From: Mailhella sp.
GTDB lineage: Bacteria; Desulfobacterota; Desulfovibrionia; Desulfovibrionales; Desulfovibrionaceae
Reading direction: 5' to 3'
Assembly: GCA_017408905.1 (NCBI GenBank)
Contig: JAFQTU010000051.1
Location: 1-58,685 of the forward strand
DNA length: 58,685 bases
Shown here in pieces: positions 16,429 through 24,157 of this stretch (positions are counted from its first letter, which is position 1; each line of letters begins with the position of its first letter). The position numbers and the translations under genes were made by a program. The notes beneath the pieces are model-generated. The model saw nothing but the letters and a program-made list of their open reading frames with translations, did no database searches and had not been told where the DNA came from.

Positions 16429-16800
16429 ATGCGTCTCATCATCGCTTCCGCCCTGACCCTGATCCTCGCCGCTCCCGCTTCTGCCGCTGTTGTCGGTTCC
16501 TCCCATTTCGGCGGCTTCAAAGGCCCCGACACCGTCGTCGATGTTGACACCGTGGAAAAAGCCCTTCAGGCTAACGACGAGGCCCCTGTCGTGCTCGAAG
16601 GCCGCATCATCTCCGCCGGCCCCAAGCGCAACGGCTACGTCTTCCAGGACAGCACCGGCTCCATCGTGATCGACCTTGAAGGCAAGCTCTTCCATGGCCG
16701 CACCGTCACCCCCGAGAACACCGTGCGCATCTACGGTGAAGTGGACACCAAGCATTCCCGCGCCTCCGAAGTGGACGTGGAGCGCTTCGAAATACTCTAA
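16429..16800 (+). CDS. YgiW/YdeI-family OB-fold periplasmic protein, copy 2
   Basis: A 123-aa paralogue of the previous gene with signal peptide MRLIIASALTLILAAPASAA and the same BOF core (VVLEGRIISAGPKRNGYVFQD, IVIDLEGKLFHGRTVTPENTVRIYGEVD, VDVERFEIL). The mature halves are mostly alike while signal peptides and linkers differ, so this is an old tandem duplication. Copy 1 has a Cys (GCIVSA) where this one has Arg (GRIISA). It has its own upstream region with a tandem repeat, so the two copies may be controlled separately. mtnP begins 36 bases after the stop. Confidence 0.85.
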   Translation: MRLIIASALTLILAAPASAAVVGSSHFGGFKGPDTVVDVDTVEKALQANDEAPVVLEGRIISAGPKRNGYVFQDSTGSIVIDLEGKLFHGRTVTPENTVRIYGEVDTKHSRASEVDVERFEIL

Positions 16801-16836
16801 ACCTGCGCCTCGGCGCAGAGGCATGAAGGTTTTCTG

Positions 16837-17583
16837 ATGAACAAGATAGGCATCATAGGCGGCAGCGGGCTCGACGACCCCTCCCTTTTCGAGGATCCCC
16901 GCGACATCGACATGGATACCCCTTGGGGCAAGCCGTCCTGCACGCTCCGTGAAGGCCTTATCGGCGGCGTTCCGGTGGTGCTCATGGCCCGGCATGGGCG
17001 TGAGCACACCATCCCGCCCACGCAGGTGAACTACCGCGCCAATATCTGGGCGCTGAAGGAAGCCGGATGCACCCATATCCTTGCCAGCACCGCAGTCGGT
17101 TCTCTGCGTGAGGAAATAGGACGCGGCGACCTTATCCTGCCCGATCAGTTCATCGACTTCACCCGTTCCCGCAGACTTTCCTACTTCGAGGAGTTCCAGC
17201 CCCACGCGCCCGTGCATACCGCGATGGCCGAACCCTTCGACGCCTCTCTCCGCGCCATCATGAAGGAAGAGCTCGAGGCTATGGGCGTGCGCTTCCACGA
17301 GGCCGGTACGGTGGTCACTATCGAAGGGCCGCGCTTCTCCACCCGTGCGGAGTCGCGCATGTTCCGCATCTGGGGGGCCGACATCATAAACATGAGCATC
17401 GCCACCGAAGCCATCATGGCTAACGAGATGGGTATTCCCTACGCCGCAGTGGCCATGAGCACCGACTACGATTCGTGGAAAGAGGACGACGTGGTAACGT
17501 GGGAAGCCATTCTGGCCGTTGCTCAGGCCAATGCCGAAAAAGTGCTGACATTGTTCAAGAGGGTCATCCCGAGACTGGGCTGA
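16837..17583 (+). CDS. mtnP: S-methyl-5'-thioadenosine phosphorylase
   Basis: This 248-aa member of the trimeric purine nucleoside phosphorylase family splits methylthioadenosine (and often 5'-deoxyadenosine) with phosphate to adenine and the sugar-1-phosphate. Motifs: IGIIGGSGLDD phosphate loop, LMARHGREHTIPPTQVNYRANIWALKEAG, TIEGPRFSTRAESRMFR and the purine/ribose block NMSIATEAIMANEMGIPYAAVAMSTDYDSW. DYDSW with Asp at the base site favours 6-amino purines. Its product is the MtnA substrate. A strong terminator follows. Confidence 0.92.
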   Translation: MNKIGIIGGSGLDDPSLFEDPRDIDMDTPWGKPSCTLREGLIGGVPVVLMARHGREHTIPPTQVNYRANIWALKEAGCTHILASTAVGSLREEIGRGDLILPDQFIDFTRSRRLSYFEEFQPHAPVHTAMAEPFDASLRAIMKEELEAMGVRFHEAGTVVTIEGPRFSTRAESRMFRIWGADIINMSIATEAIMANEMGIPYAAVAMSTDYDSWKEDDVVTWEAILAVAQANAEKVLTLFKRVIPRLG

Positions 17584-17600
17584 TCCACCGCCATAGGATA

Positions 17601-17633
17601 AAAGAAGGGGAGCCGACCAAGCTCCCCTTTTTT
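17601..17633 (+). terminator. Terminator after mtnP
   Basis: Stem GGGGAGC (17607-17613)/GCTCCCC (17621-17627) followed by six T, about 18 bases past the mtnP stop. The 17634-17832 stretch beyond it shows no convincing gene. Confidence 0.85.
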
Positions 17634-17832
17634 GTATGCCTTCAGGTAGCTGAGGAAACAGGCTTCCACCGAAAAATGAAACTCATCCAGCGACGAGCGT
17701 GCGGCTTCCGGAATGTTGAAAACGACCGCTTGCGTGCCCGCGTCCTCTGCGGATAGGCTGGTGAAAACCTCATCGGAATGGGCGGTCCAAAATTTCTTTG
17801 CCCCTGTTTTTGAAGAAGAGCCGTTAAAAACG

Positions 17833-17860
17833 AAAAAACCCGTTGGAAAACCAACGGGTT
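17833..17860 (-). terminator. Stranded terminator of tRNA-Ser
   Basis: Read on the minus strand: AACCCGTTGG, loop TTTT, CCAACGGGTT, then six T (17838-17833). It lies 9 bases beyond the left copy of the tRNA 3' repeat. Its strand and position are those of the original tRNA-Ser terminator, now about 14 kb from the tRNA. That reading is inference from geometry. Confidence 0.8.
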
Positions 17861-17869
17861 ACAATCAAC

Positions 17870-17886
17870 ATGGCGGAGTGGAAGGG
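17870..17886. repeat. Left attachment-site repeat
   Basis: ATGGCGGAGTGGAAGGG, identical to 32132-32148. The bases on either side differ from the right copy, so the identity block is exactly 17 bp. It contains only the 3' end of tRNA-Ser, not a functional tRNA. Confidence 0.85.
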
Positions 17887-18013
17887 GTTTTCATTTATCC
17901 ACTTGAAACCATTGAATTAATTTTACCCGTGCTGGTTGATGAATACCTGTTTTGTATCAGTTCTCAGGATGCGTTTCAAGGGTTCGGTAAGGTCTGCGCT
18001 TCTAAGGGGTATG

Positions 18014-18041
18014 AAAAAGGGAGCCGAGCTCCCCTTTTTTT
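18014..18041. terminator. Terminator past the end of the regulator gene
   Basis: Stem GGGAGC (18019-18024)/GCTCCC (18028-18033), extended by A and T runs on the two sides, lies 50 bases beyond the regulator stop. The rest of 17887-18090 is AT-rich with no gene seen. Confidence 0.7.
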
Positions 18042-18090
18042 ATGTGTCCCCAAACGTCATGGATACAGTTCGTCGGGGAACGCTTTCAGT

Positions 18091-21000
18091 CTATTTCAGT
18101 CCGTATTTCCTCAGCTTCGCGTAGAGAGTTGAACGCTTGACGCCGAGTATCTTTTCGGCGCCGTCGGGGCCGATGACGCGTCCCTGAGTTTTTTCCAGAA
18201 CGTAGCGCATATAGCGCACGCTCAGTTCTTCCAAAGTAGGAAGGTCGGAATAAAGTTGGCTATAGTCTTTTTGTGATTCTTCAGAGGAAGCCATTTCTCC
18301 GTATTCAGGCAGAAAGAGCTTGAGCGGCCCGCCCGTATTCAGAATAACGGCTCGTTCCACAAGGTTTCTCAGCTCTCGTATATTGCCAGGCCACGAATAG
18401 GCGCAGCACTGCCGAATAAGCTCATCGGTGAGCGGAGGAACAGGACGACCGTAACGTGTGCAGAACTGCTGGAGGAACAGACTGATAAGACGCGGGATAT
18501 CCTGCTGGCGTTTGCGCAAGGGCGGAAGTTTGATTGGAATGACGGACACCCGGTAGTAGAGATCCTCCCTGAAGCGCCCCTCCTGGACCTCGTTCCACAG
18601 GTTCTTATTCGTTGCTGCGACAAGGCGGAAATTGGATTTGATGTAGCGTATGCCGCCGACACGGTTGAAGGAATGCTCCTGCAGTACCCGGAGGAGTTTG
18701 ACCTGGAAGGACATAGGGATCTCAGCCAGCTCGTCGATGAAGAAGGTACCGTTGTCGGCCAGCTCAAAAAAGCCCACCTTCTGCTTATGCGCTCCGGTGA
18801 AGGCACCTTTCTCGTAGCCGAAGAATTCGCTTTCGAAAAGGTTCTCAGGCGTACTGGCCGGATGCACGGGAACGAACATGCCGGGCCTGCCGCTGAACTG
18901 ATGTATCTGCCTGGCCAGCACTTCCTTGCCTACGCCTGTCTCTCCAAGGATAAGTATGGGGGCATCCGACTGTGCCGCGTGCCGCGCCTGTTCGAGAATG
19001 TGCTTATAGCCCGGACTATCGTCGTATTCTATCCGATCGCTGTCAGGGGTGACAAAGTCCACGACAGGCATCTTGTGAACTTGCTTCTGGCGATTCTGCA
19101 GGCGGAACAGACTGGTCAGCTCCCTTTTGAGTACAGAAAGCAGAGAGCGGATATCCTCAGATTCCAAGCATACATAGGCACCGGCGACATAGCAGCTTTC
19201 AAGAAAAAGGAAGAGAGGTTCTTCCCCGGGAAGGACTATGCGCAGACAAAGGAAAACCTTGTCTCCTGAAGGAACGAGTACCCATTCCGGTCCGTCCTGA
19301 CGATTCAGCCCACGCATACATTCCAGAGCATGCCACTGGCTGAACTCCATTTCCGAAGCATTGCATACTGCCAGAACCTCACAGTCTTTTTCCTGCCTCA
19401 GACGGCAGAAGGCCGCATATTCCGCACCAAGCTCGCGCTGGAGAGCGTTGAGCAGTTCTCCGGCATACCCTTCGGCAGATATGTTGAGCTCAATCTTATC
19501 GATCGCCGCATAGCATCGTTCCAGACTGCTTCGCACAGCTGTGGAATAGACACTGCCCTGCCACGGGGCAAGCTGAGGCAGGGTGGAAGCTGGGCGAAGG
19601 GTCGTATCCATGAGGTCGGCTCGGGCAGTTTTGCGCAGTTCCCGAGCTTCAGCTTCTTTCCCTATCTTAAGATAATGCTGGGCGAGCAGGAGCGCACTGC
19701 GGGCAGCCTCGCGCCTGTTGCCGCATTCCATGAACGCATCGTAGCTGCAGCGGAGCAGATTTATTCTGCTTTCAAGGTCTTCCTTAGGCTGCCGACGAGC
19801 CTTGACCTTGAACGCCATGCCATGCAGATGGCGGTTCTGCCAGGTGAGGACTCTGTCTGCCTCCTCGTCCAGCTCGTATCCGGGCACGGGAGGAAGCCCC
19901 CTCTTCTCGTAGCTCTCCAGCATTTCGAGTATCCACACGGAAGTATAAGCGAAACGTCCCAGTCCCCGCTCCATGCGCATCTTCATGCATTCCGTCATGA
20001 TGCGGTGAGAAATCTCGAGGTTGCCTATGTTCGCATGGTACAGGGCAAGGCCGCGCCATACCCAGAGATAAAGCTTTGGGCAGGCCTCTGAATCCACGCA
20101 GTCCAATATGTCGGAAAGGAAGCGTATGCCCTGTTCGTTGGCTCCTATCTGAAGGAACTGCAGGGCAAGTATGGCTGTGAGCCACAGTTCCTTGTATTTA
20201 TCCTTATTTCGCTGAGCCTCGCGAAGTGCGCCGGTACATATGCCTATGCTCTGCGCGTACTGACCTATGCGGTTGGCCGCCGGCGCAAGGTATATGGGGT
20301 ACAGGGTATTGAAATACTGGCAGACCATGATCTGATCATGGCTTTGCGCAGAATCGAAAGCCTCGTAACAGGCCCTGAAGTCGCCCTTCCCGTAGTAAAG
20401 GAACGAAAGGAAGTATTTTATCTGTTTTTCTATGTCGGCATCGCCGAGAGTCCGAATAGCGGAGAGGCCGTCATCGAGCAGTTTATTAAGGGCACCAGGC
20501 TCTTCCTTGCCGGAATGATGCCTGAGGCATCCGTCCATGATATTGATGAGAGCCTGGGTACGCTGGTCGCCAAGGATTTCGGCCGCACTTGAGGCCACGG
20601 AAGAAAGAGACTGCGCCAGCGAGAGGCGTACCCCCAGTGAGAAGGCGTCGCTCTGCACGCCCAGGATGAGCTCCAAGTACTTGCGAAGGCCGGAGTCATC
20701 CAATTTTTCATACGGACAGCTCAGGAGCTGGTAGATGATGAGCTCGAAACATACAGACACTCCAAGGAACGACGAGCCTGCAAGGAGCTTCTGCAGATAT
20801 TCGTACAGGCGCTGACAGGCCTCGAACCTTTCGGACTCAGCAATGAGAAGCAGGCAGAGCTCTGCCTGAGAGAGATTCTCCTTTTCTTCCTTTTTCCAGC
20901 GTCTTTCGGAAACGAGAGAATGCCGGAGTAGCCGCCAGTATCCATTGGACCTGTTGTATTCGACGACCTGCTCGGCAAGCATGGGCCGGAGCAGGACATC

Positions 21001-21111
21001 TACATCATCGGCATCGAGGGCTAGGAACTGGGCCACGTCTTTCCCTCGAAGCCCCCGGGGAAATTCTTTGAGCAAAAGCTGGACAAAGTAGGTGTCGCGT
21101 TCCGTCTTCAT
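18091..21111 (-). CDS. Sigma-54-dependent transcription activator with large N-terminal sensor
   Basis: This 1006-aa bacterial enhancer-binding protein carries the full AAA+ machine: Walker A GETGVGKE (723-730), the sigma-54 contact loop GAFTGA (769-774), Walker B FFIDELAE (790-797) and a Fis-type helix-turn-helix at the end (984-1004). The input half is unusual: an N-terminal winged-helix-like segment (1-65), ~400 residues of helical TPR-like sequence, and a GAF-like region (~560-670). Start ATG 21111 has GGAG ten bases upstream; an earlier in-frame ATG at 21198 would overlap the two palindromic sites and is rejected. It is divergent from the SDR gene and most likely controls both sigma-54 promoters of the island, perhaps itself too. 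Confidence 0.92.
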   Translation of the reverse strand: MKTERDTYFVQLLLKEFPRGLRGKDVAQFLALDADDVDVLLRPMLAEQVVEYNRSNGYWRLLRHSLVSERRWKKEEKENLSQAELCLLLIAESERFEACQRLYEYLQKLLAGSSFLGVSVCFELIIYQLLSCPYEKLDDSGLRKYLELILGVQSDAFSLGVRLSLAQSLSSVASSAAEILGDQRTQALINIMDGCLRHHSGKEEPGALNKLLDDGLSAIRTLGDADIEKQIKYFLSFLYYGKGDFRACYEAFDSAQSHDQIMVCQYFNTLYPIYLAPAANRIGQYAQSIGICTGALREAQRNKDKYKELWLTAILALQFLQIGANEQGIRFLSDILDCVDSEACPKLYLWVWRGLALYHANIGNLEISHRIMTECMKMRMERGLGRFAYTSVWILEMLESYEKRGLPPVPGYELDEEADRVLTWQNRHLHGMAFKVKARRQPKEDLESRINLLRCSYDAFMECGNRREAARSALLLAQHYLKIGKEAEARELRKTARADLMDTTLRPASTLPQLAPWQGSVYSTAVRSSLERCYAAIDKIELNISAEGYAGELLNALQRELGAEYAAFCRLRQEKDCEVLAVCNASEMEFSQWHALECMRGLNRQDGPEWVLVPSGDKVFLCLRIVLPGEEPLFLFLESCYVAGAYVCLESEDIRSLLSVLKRELTSLFRLQNRQKQVHKMPVVDFVTPDSDRIEYDDSPGYKHILEQARHAAQSDAPILILGETGVGKEVLARQIHQFSGRPGMFVPVHPASTPENLFESEFFGYEKGAFTGAHKQKVGFFELADNGTFFIDELAEIPMSFQVKLLRVLQEHSFNRVGGIRYIKSNFRLVAATNKNLWNEVQEGRFREDLYYRVSVIPIKLPPLRKRQQDIPRLISLFLQQFCTRYGRPVPPLTDELIRQCCAYSWPGNIRELRNLVERAVILNTGGPLKLFLPEYGEMASSEESQKDYSQLYSDLPTLEELSVRYMRYVLEKTQGRVIGPDGAEKILGVKRSTLYAKLRKYGLK

Positions 21112-21128
21112 AGAAGAATGTCTCCATT

Positions 21129-21175
21129 TTCCAGAATATTGAATCCAGCTTACGGAATTTTTCCATATTTTGGAA
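21129..21175. promoter_or_regulatory. Paired enhancer (activator) sites upstream of the SDR promoter
   Basis: TTCCATATTTTGGAA (21161-21175) is an imperfect palindrome with TTCC/GGAA ends. A weaker copy, TTCCAGAATATTGAA (21129-21143), lies 32 bases further up. Both precede the -24/-12 promoter by 60-100 bases and also lie 18-64 bases before the regulator start. The same site type occurs at 23919-23967. Confidence 0.75.
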
Positions 21176-21227
21176 TATCTCGAATTGACATATTTCATAA
21201 TCAGTTATTTTTTTAGAACGTTTTATT

Positions 21228-21244
21228 TTGGAACAGTTTTTGCA
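21228..21244 (+). promoter_or_regulatory. Sigma-54 (-24/-12) promoter of SDR and aldehyde dehydrogenase genes
   Basis: TTTGGAACAGTTTTTGC: GG at 21230-21231 and GC at 21242-21243 with exactly ten bases between, as sigma-54 requires. It lies about 145 bases before ATG 21391. Confidence 0.88.
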
Positions 21245-21390
21245 TTTAAAAAAACAGTTTCCAACACGCAAAAAGGAGCCTGCTTATGAAGCAGATTCTG
21301 CTGCCCAAGCGGACAGCTCCCATTACCTACCGCCCCGTAGACTCTTCCACCGGAAGAAGGTTCGATATCCTTAGATAAAAGGAACGAAGT

Positions 21391-22170
21391 ATGAATCTGA
21401 ACAGTAAAGTGGCCATCATCACAGGCGGCGGCCAGGGCATAGGCCGCGCTCTTTCCCTCGGTTTTGCCTCCTATGGAGCATCTGTCGTTATTGCCGACAT
21501 CAACGATACGGGCGCTCAAGAAACTGCAGACATGATCCGCGAGGCTGGGGGCACCGCATTCCCTGTGCATCTCGACGTTTCCAGCGAAGCCTCAGTGCAG
21601 GCTCTTTATGGTGCTGTCATAGAAAAGTTTGGCGGAGTAGACTTCGTCATCAATAACAGCGGCGTAGCCGGCCCCATGGGCCCCACGGAATCGCTTTCTC
21701 TTGAAGACTGGCAGAAGGCCAACGCCATCAACGTGGACGGCATGTTCCTCATGTGCAAGCACGCCATTCCCGTTCTGCGTGCCAGAGGCAAGGGTGTCAT
21801 CATCAATATCTCTTCCGTGTCGGCCAAACGTGCACTTATAGGTCGCGCCAACTACTGCGCCGGCAAGGCCGCCGTCATAGGCCTCACCCGCGCCCTTGCC
21901 CTTGAATGCGGCCAGTGGAACATCCGCGTCAACACCATATGCCCCGGAGCTGTGGCTGGCCCCCGTCAGGACGCCATCCTTCAGCATGCCGCCGAGGCTG
22001 CAGGCATAACCTTCGAGGAAGCCGCCGCCCGCAAGAAGAAGAATTCTCCGCTCAACACCTTCGTTCCTCCGTCACAGATCGCCGAAGTGGCAGCCTTCCT
22101 ATGTTCCGACAGCGCGGCCCTTATGACAGGTCAGGATATCAACGTTTCTGCTGGCGCGTGGATGTGCTGA
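21391..22170 (+). CDS. Short-chain dehydrogenase/reductase
   Basis: A 259-aa classical SDR. The dinucleotide motif TGGGQGIGRA (11-20) is followed by VVIADIND, whose Asp favours NAD over NADP. NNSGVAG and the catalytic Ser-Tyr-Lys (NISSVSA, Tyr155, Lys159) are intact, as is the C-terminal TGQDINVSAG block. It should oxidise a secondary or primary hydroxyl group of the imported substrate. It is the first gene behind the first sigma-54 promoter, 44 bases before the aldehyde dehydrogenase gene. The substrate is unknown. Confidence 0.9.
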   Translation: MNLNSKVAIITGGGQGIGRALSLGFASYGASVVIADINDTGAQETADMIREAGGTAFPVHLDVSSEASVQALYGAVIEKFGGVDFVINNSGVAGPMGPTESLSLEDWQKANAINVDGMFLMCKHAIPVLRARGKGVIINISSVSAKRALIGRANYCAGKAAVIGLTRALALECGQWNIRVNTICPGAVAGPRQDAILQHAAEAAGITFEEAAARKKKNSPLNTFVPPSQIAEVAAFLCSDSAALMTGQDINVSAGAWMC

Positions 22171-22214
22171 CGTATAACCCAATCATGTAACTCTGCTGAA
22201 GAAGGAAAAACGAC

Positions 22215-23801
22215 ATGGCTCAGAATCAGCGTTACTTCAGAGTGCTGGAAAAGGCTGGCGAGAACGGTCGCCGTGAAGATCTGCTCCTGCTTAAGCATTA
22301 TATCAACGGAGAATGGCGCGAGTCTGTCTCCGAAGCTCCTTGCCGCGACGGCTACAACCCGTCCACAGGCGAAGTCATCGCCAAGGTTCCGCAGTGTACC
22401 ATTGTTGAGCTTGATGAGGCCGTAGCTGCCGCCAAGGCCGCCTATCCCGCCTGGTCTCAGACCCCCGTGCGCAGTCGAGTGCAGATACTGTTCCGCATGA
22501 AGGCTCTCCTCGACCAGCACCTTGATGAACTCACCACTCTCTTGTGCCGGGAGCAGGGCAAGACTCTTCCCGAATCCAAAGGCGACATTGCCAAGGCTAT
22601 CGAAGTCACCGAATTTGCCTGCGGCATGCCTCAGCTCATGAAGGGCGAATCCATAATGAACGTCTCCAGCGGCTACGACACTGTCCTGTATCGCGAGCCC
22701 ATGGGCGTGTTCCTCGGTCTCGTGCCATGGAACTTCCCCGCCATGATCCCGCACGGCTGGATGATCCCCCTCTGCATAGCCGCCGGCAACACCTTTGTGC
22801 TCAAGGCTGCTTCCAACTGCCCGCAGAGTGCCATGCGTTTCATGGAGCTGTGGGAAGAAGCTGGTCTGCCCAAAGGCGTTGTGAACCTCGTCACTGCAAA
22901 TACCGCAGATGTCGAACATCTTATCAAGCATCCCGATATCGTCGGCGTGAGCTTCGTAGGCTCCACCTCTGTTGGCATGGAAGTCTATCGACAGGCTGCT
23001 GAAGCCGGCAAGCGAGTCCAGTGCCTCGGCGAGGCCAAGAACCACGCTCTCGTCCTTGCCGACGCCCACCTTGAACGCACCGCCGCCGGTATCATCAACG
23101 CCTTCTGCGGCTGTGCCGGCGAACGATGCATGGCCCTGCCTGTGGTGGTGGCCGAGGAATCCATAGCTGACCGACTCGTGGAACTGCTCGTTGAGATGGC
23201 CGGGAAGCAGACTCTCGGCTGTGCCTATCTGCCTGAAACCAAGCTCGGACCGCTGGTCAATGCCCGCCATAAGGAATCGGTAGAAAAGTGGATAGCCAAG
23301 GGTATAGAGGAAGGAGCCAAGGTCGTGCTCGACGGCCGCAACCCCAGCGTGCCCGGCTACGAGAGCGGCTTCTTCATTGGTCCCACCATACTCGACCATG
23401 TGACTGAAGAGATGACCGTGGGCAGTCAGGAGATCTTCGGACCTGTGCTGTGCATCAAGCGGGTGAAGGACTTTGAAGAGGGGCTTGCCCTGATGAACCG
23501 CAATCCCTTTGCCAACGGCTCCGTCATCTATACCAGCAGCGGCTACTACGGCCGTGAGTTTGCCTTCCGCACTCATGGCGGTCAGGTAGGCATCAATGTC
23601 GGCATTCCCGTCCCCATGTGCATCTTTGGCTTCACTGGACACAAGAAAAGCTTCATAGGCGATCTGCACGTTATGGGCACCGACGGTGTACGTTTCTACA
23701 CCGAGAGCAAGAACGTCACCAGTACCTGGTTCACCAGAGAGACCGAAGTCAAGGTGGATACCTGGGACGGCATGGTAGCCGACGGCGGCACGCGCAAGTA
23801 A
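22215..23801 (+). CDS. Aldehyde dehydrogenase of the MmsA/IolA (methylmalonate-semialdehyde) type
   Basis: A 528-aa ALDH whose motifs match the CoA-acylating MmsA/IolA group: GLVPWNFPAMIP, GEAKNHALVLADA in place of the ELGGK general-base motif, GCAGERCMA with catalytic Cys305, and the tail GINVGIPVPMCIFGFTGHKKSF. Relatives oxidise semialdehydes with NAD and CoA, making acyl-CoA, sometimes with decarboxylation. Compared with B. subtilis IolA it has ~25 extra N-terminal residues. The lack of the usual glutamate base supports CoA dependence, but the real substrate is unknown. A terminator follows. Confidence 0.87.
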   Translation: MAQNQRYFRVLEKAGENGRREDLLLLKHYINGEWRESVSEAPCRDGYNPSTGEVIAKVPQCTIVELDEAVAAAKAAYPAWSQTPVRSRVQILFRMKALLDQHLDELTTLLCREQGKTLPESKGDIAKAIEVTEFACGMPQLMKGESIMNVSSGYDTVLYREPMGVFLGLVPWNFPAMIPHGWMIPLCIAAGNTFVLKAASNCPQSAMRFMELWEEAGLPKGVVNLVTANTADVEHLIKHPDIVGVSFVGSTSVGMEVYRQAAEAGKRVQCLGEAKNHALVLADAHLERTAAGIINAFCGCAGERCMALPVVVAEESIADRLVELLVEMAGKQTLGCAYLPETKLGPLVNARHKESVEKWIAKGIEEGAKVVLDGRNPSVPGYESGFFIGPTILDHVTEEMTVGSQEIFGPVLCIKRVKDFEEGLALMNRNPFANGSVIYTSSGYYGREFAFRTHGGQVGINVGIPVPMCIFGFTGHKKSFIGDLHVMGTDGVRFYTESKNVTSTWFTRETEVKVDTWDGMVADGGTRK

Positions 23802-23822
23802 AACCTTCTGAGCCTCGTTCAA

Positions 23823-23854
23823 GGTCGCTCCGGTCTTCTGGGGCGGCCTTTTTT
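23823..23854 (+). terminator. Terminator after the aldehyde dehydrogenase gene
   Basis: Stem GGTCGCTCC (23823-23831)/GGGGCGGCC (23840-23848), two G-U pairs, then six T. It separates the two sigma-54 transcripts. Confidence 0.75.
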
Positions 23855-23918
23855 ATGTCTGTTCAGCGTGCGAAGAGAGGATGTCTCACAAAGGAAAAAG
23901 GTACAGAATTGGGTAGAT

Positions 23919-23967
23919 TTCCCTATTTTGGAATTCTTTATTTGGGAAAGGAATCCCTATTTTGGAA
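23919..23967. promoter_or_regulatory. Paired enhancer (activator) sites upstream of the ThDP promoter
   Basis: TTCCCTATTTTGGAA (23919-23933) and ATCCCTATTTTGGAA (23953-23967), 34 bases apart, match the sites at 21129-21175. The nearer one lies about 65 bases before the -24 element. Confidence 0.8.
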
Positions 23968-24029
23968 ATCTGTGTTTTATACTTTTGAAAATTTTATTGT
24001 ATTTCAGATAGATATTTAAAAATAACGAT

Positions 24030-24046
24030 TTGGAACGATTTTTGCA
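24030..24046 (+). promoter_or_regulatory. Sigma-54 (-24/-12) promoter of the ThDP-TRAP operon
   Basis: TTGGAACGATTTTTGCA: GG 24032-24033, GC 24044-24045, ten bases apart. It is nearly the same sequence as the promoter at 21228-21244 and lies about 110 bases before ATG 24158. Confidence 0.88.
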
Positions 24047-24157
24047 TATAGGATGGTATCAGGTGCCCTCTGCTTTTTTCGTCATACACAGACCATAAAC
24101 TACAGCCGCGCGCCCGACATAAGAATCCTAATATCATTTACGATAAGGAGTTAACGA

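Noticed and set aside
17634..17832. Short open frames on both strands between the mtnP terminator and the island
   Set aside because: None has a ribosome site, recognisable sequence or a normal composition for this genome. I see no gene here; a small RNA cannot be excluded.
17870..17886. A second tRNA-Ser gene at the left end of the island
   Set aside because: Only 17 bases match; no acceptor 5' strand, anticodon or D arm follows. It is an attachment-site copy.
21112..21198. A longer regulator starting at the ATG at 21198
   Set aside because: The extra 29 residues would run through the palindromic activator sites in AT-rich DNA, and the downstream ATG 21111 has a better ribosome site.
22215..23801. 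The aldehyde dehydrogenase as true methylmalonate-semialdehyde dehydrogenase of valine or inositol breakdown
   Set aside because: Motifs fit the family, but no valine or inositol catabolic genes are present in the island and the genes around it point to another substrate.
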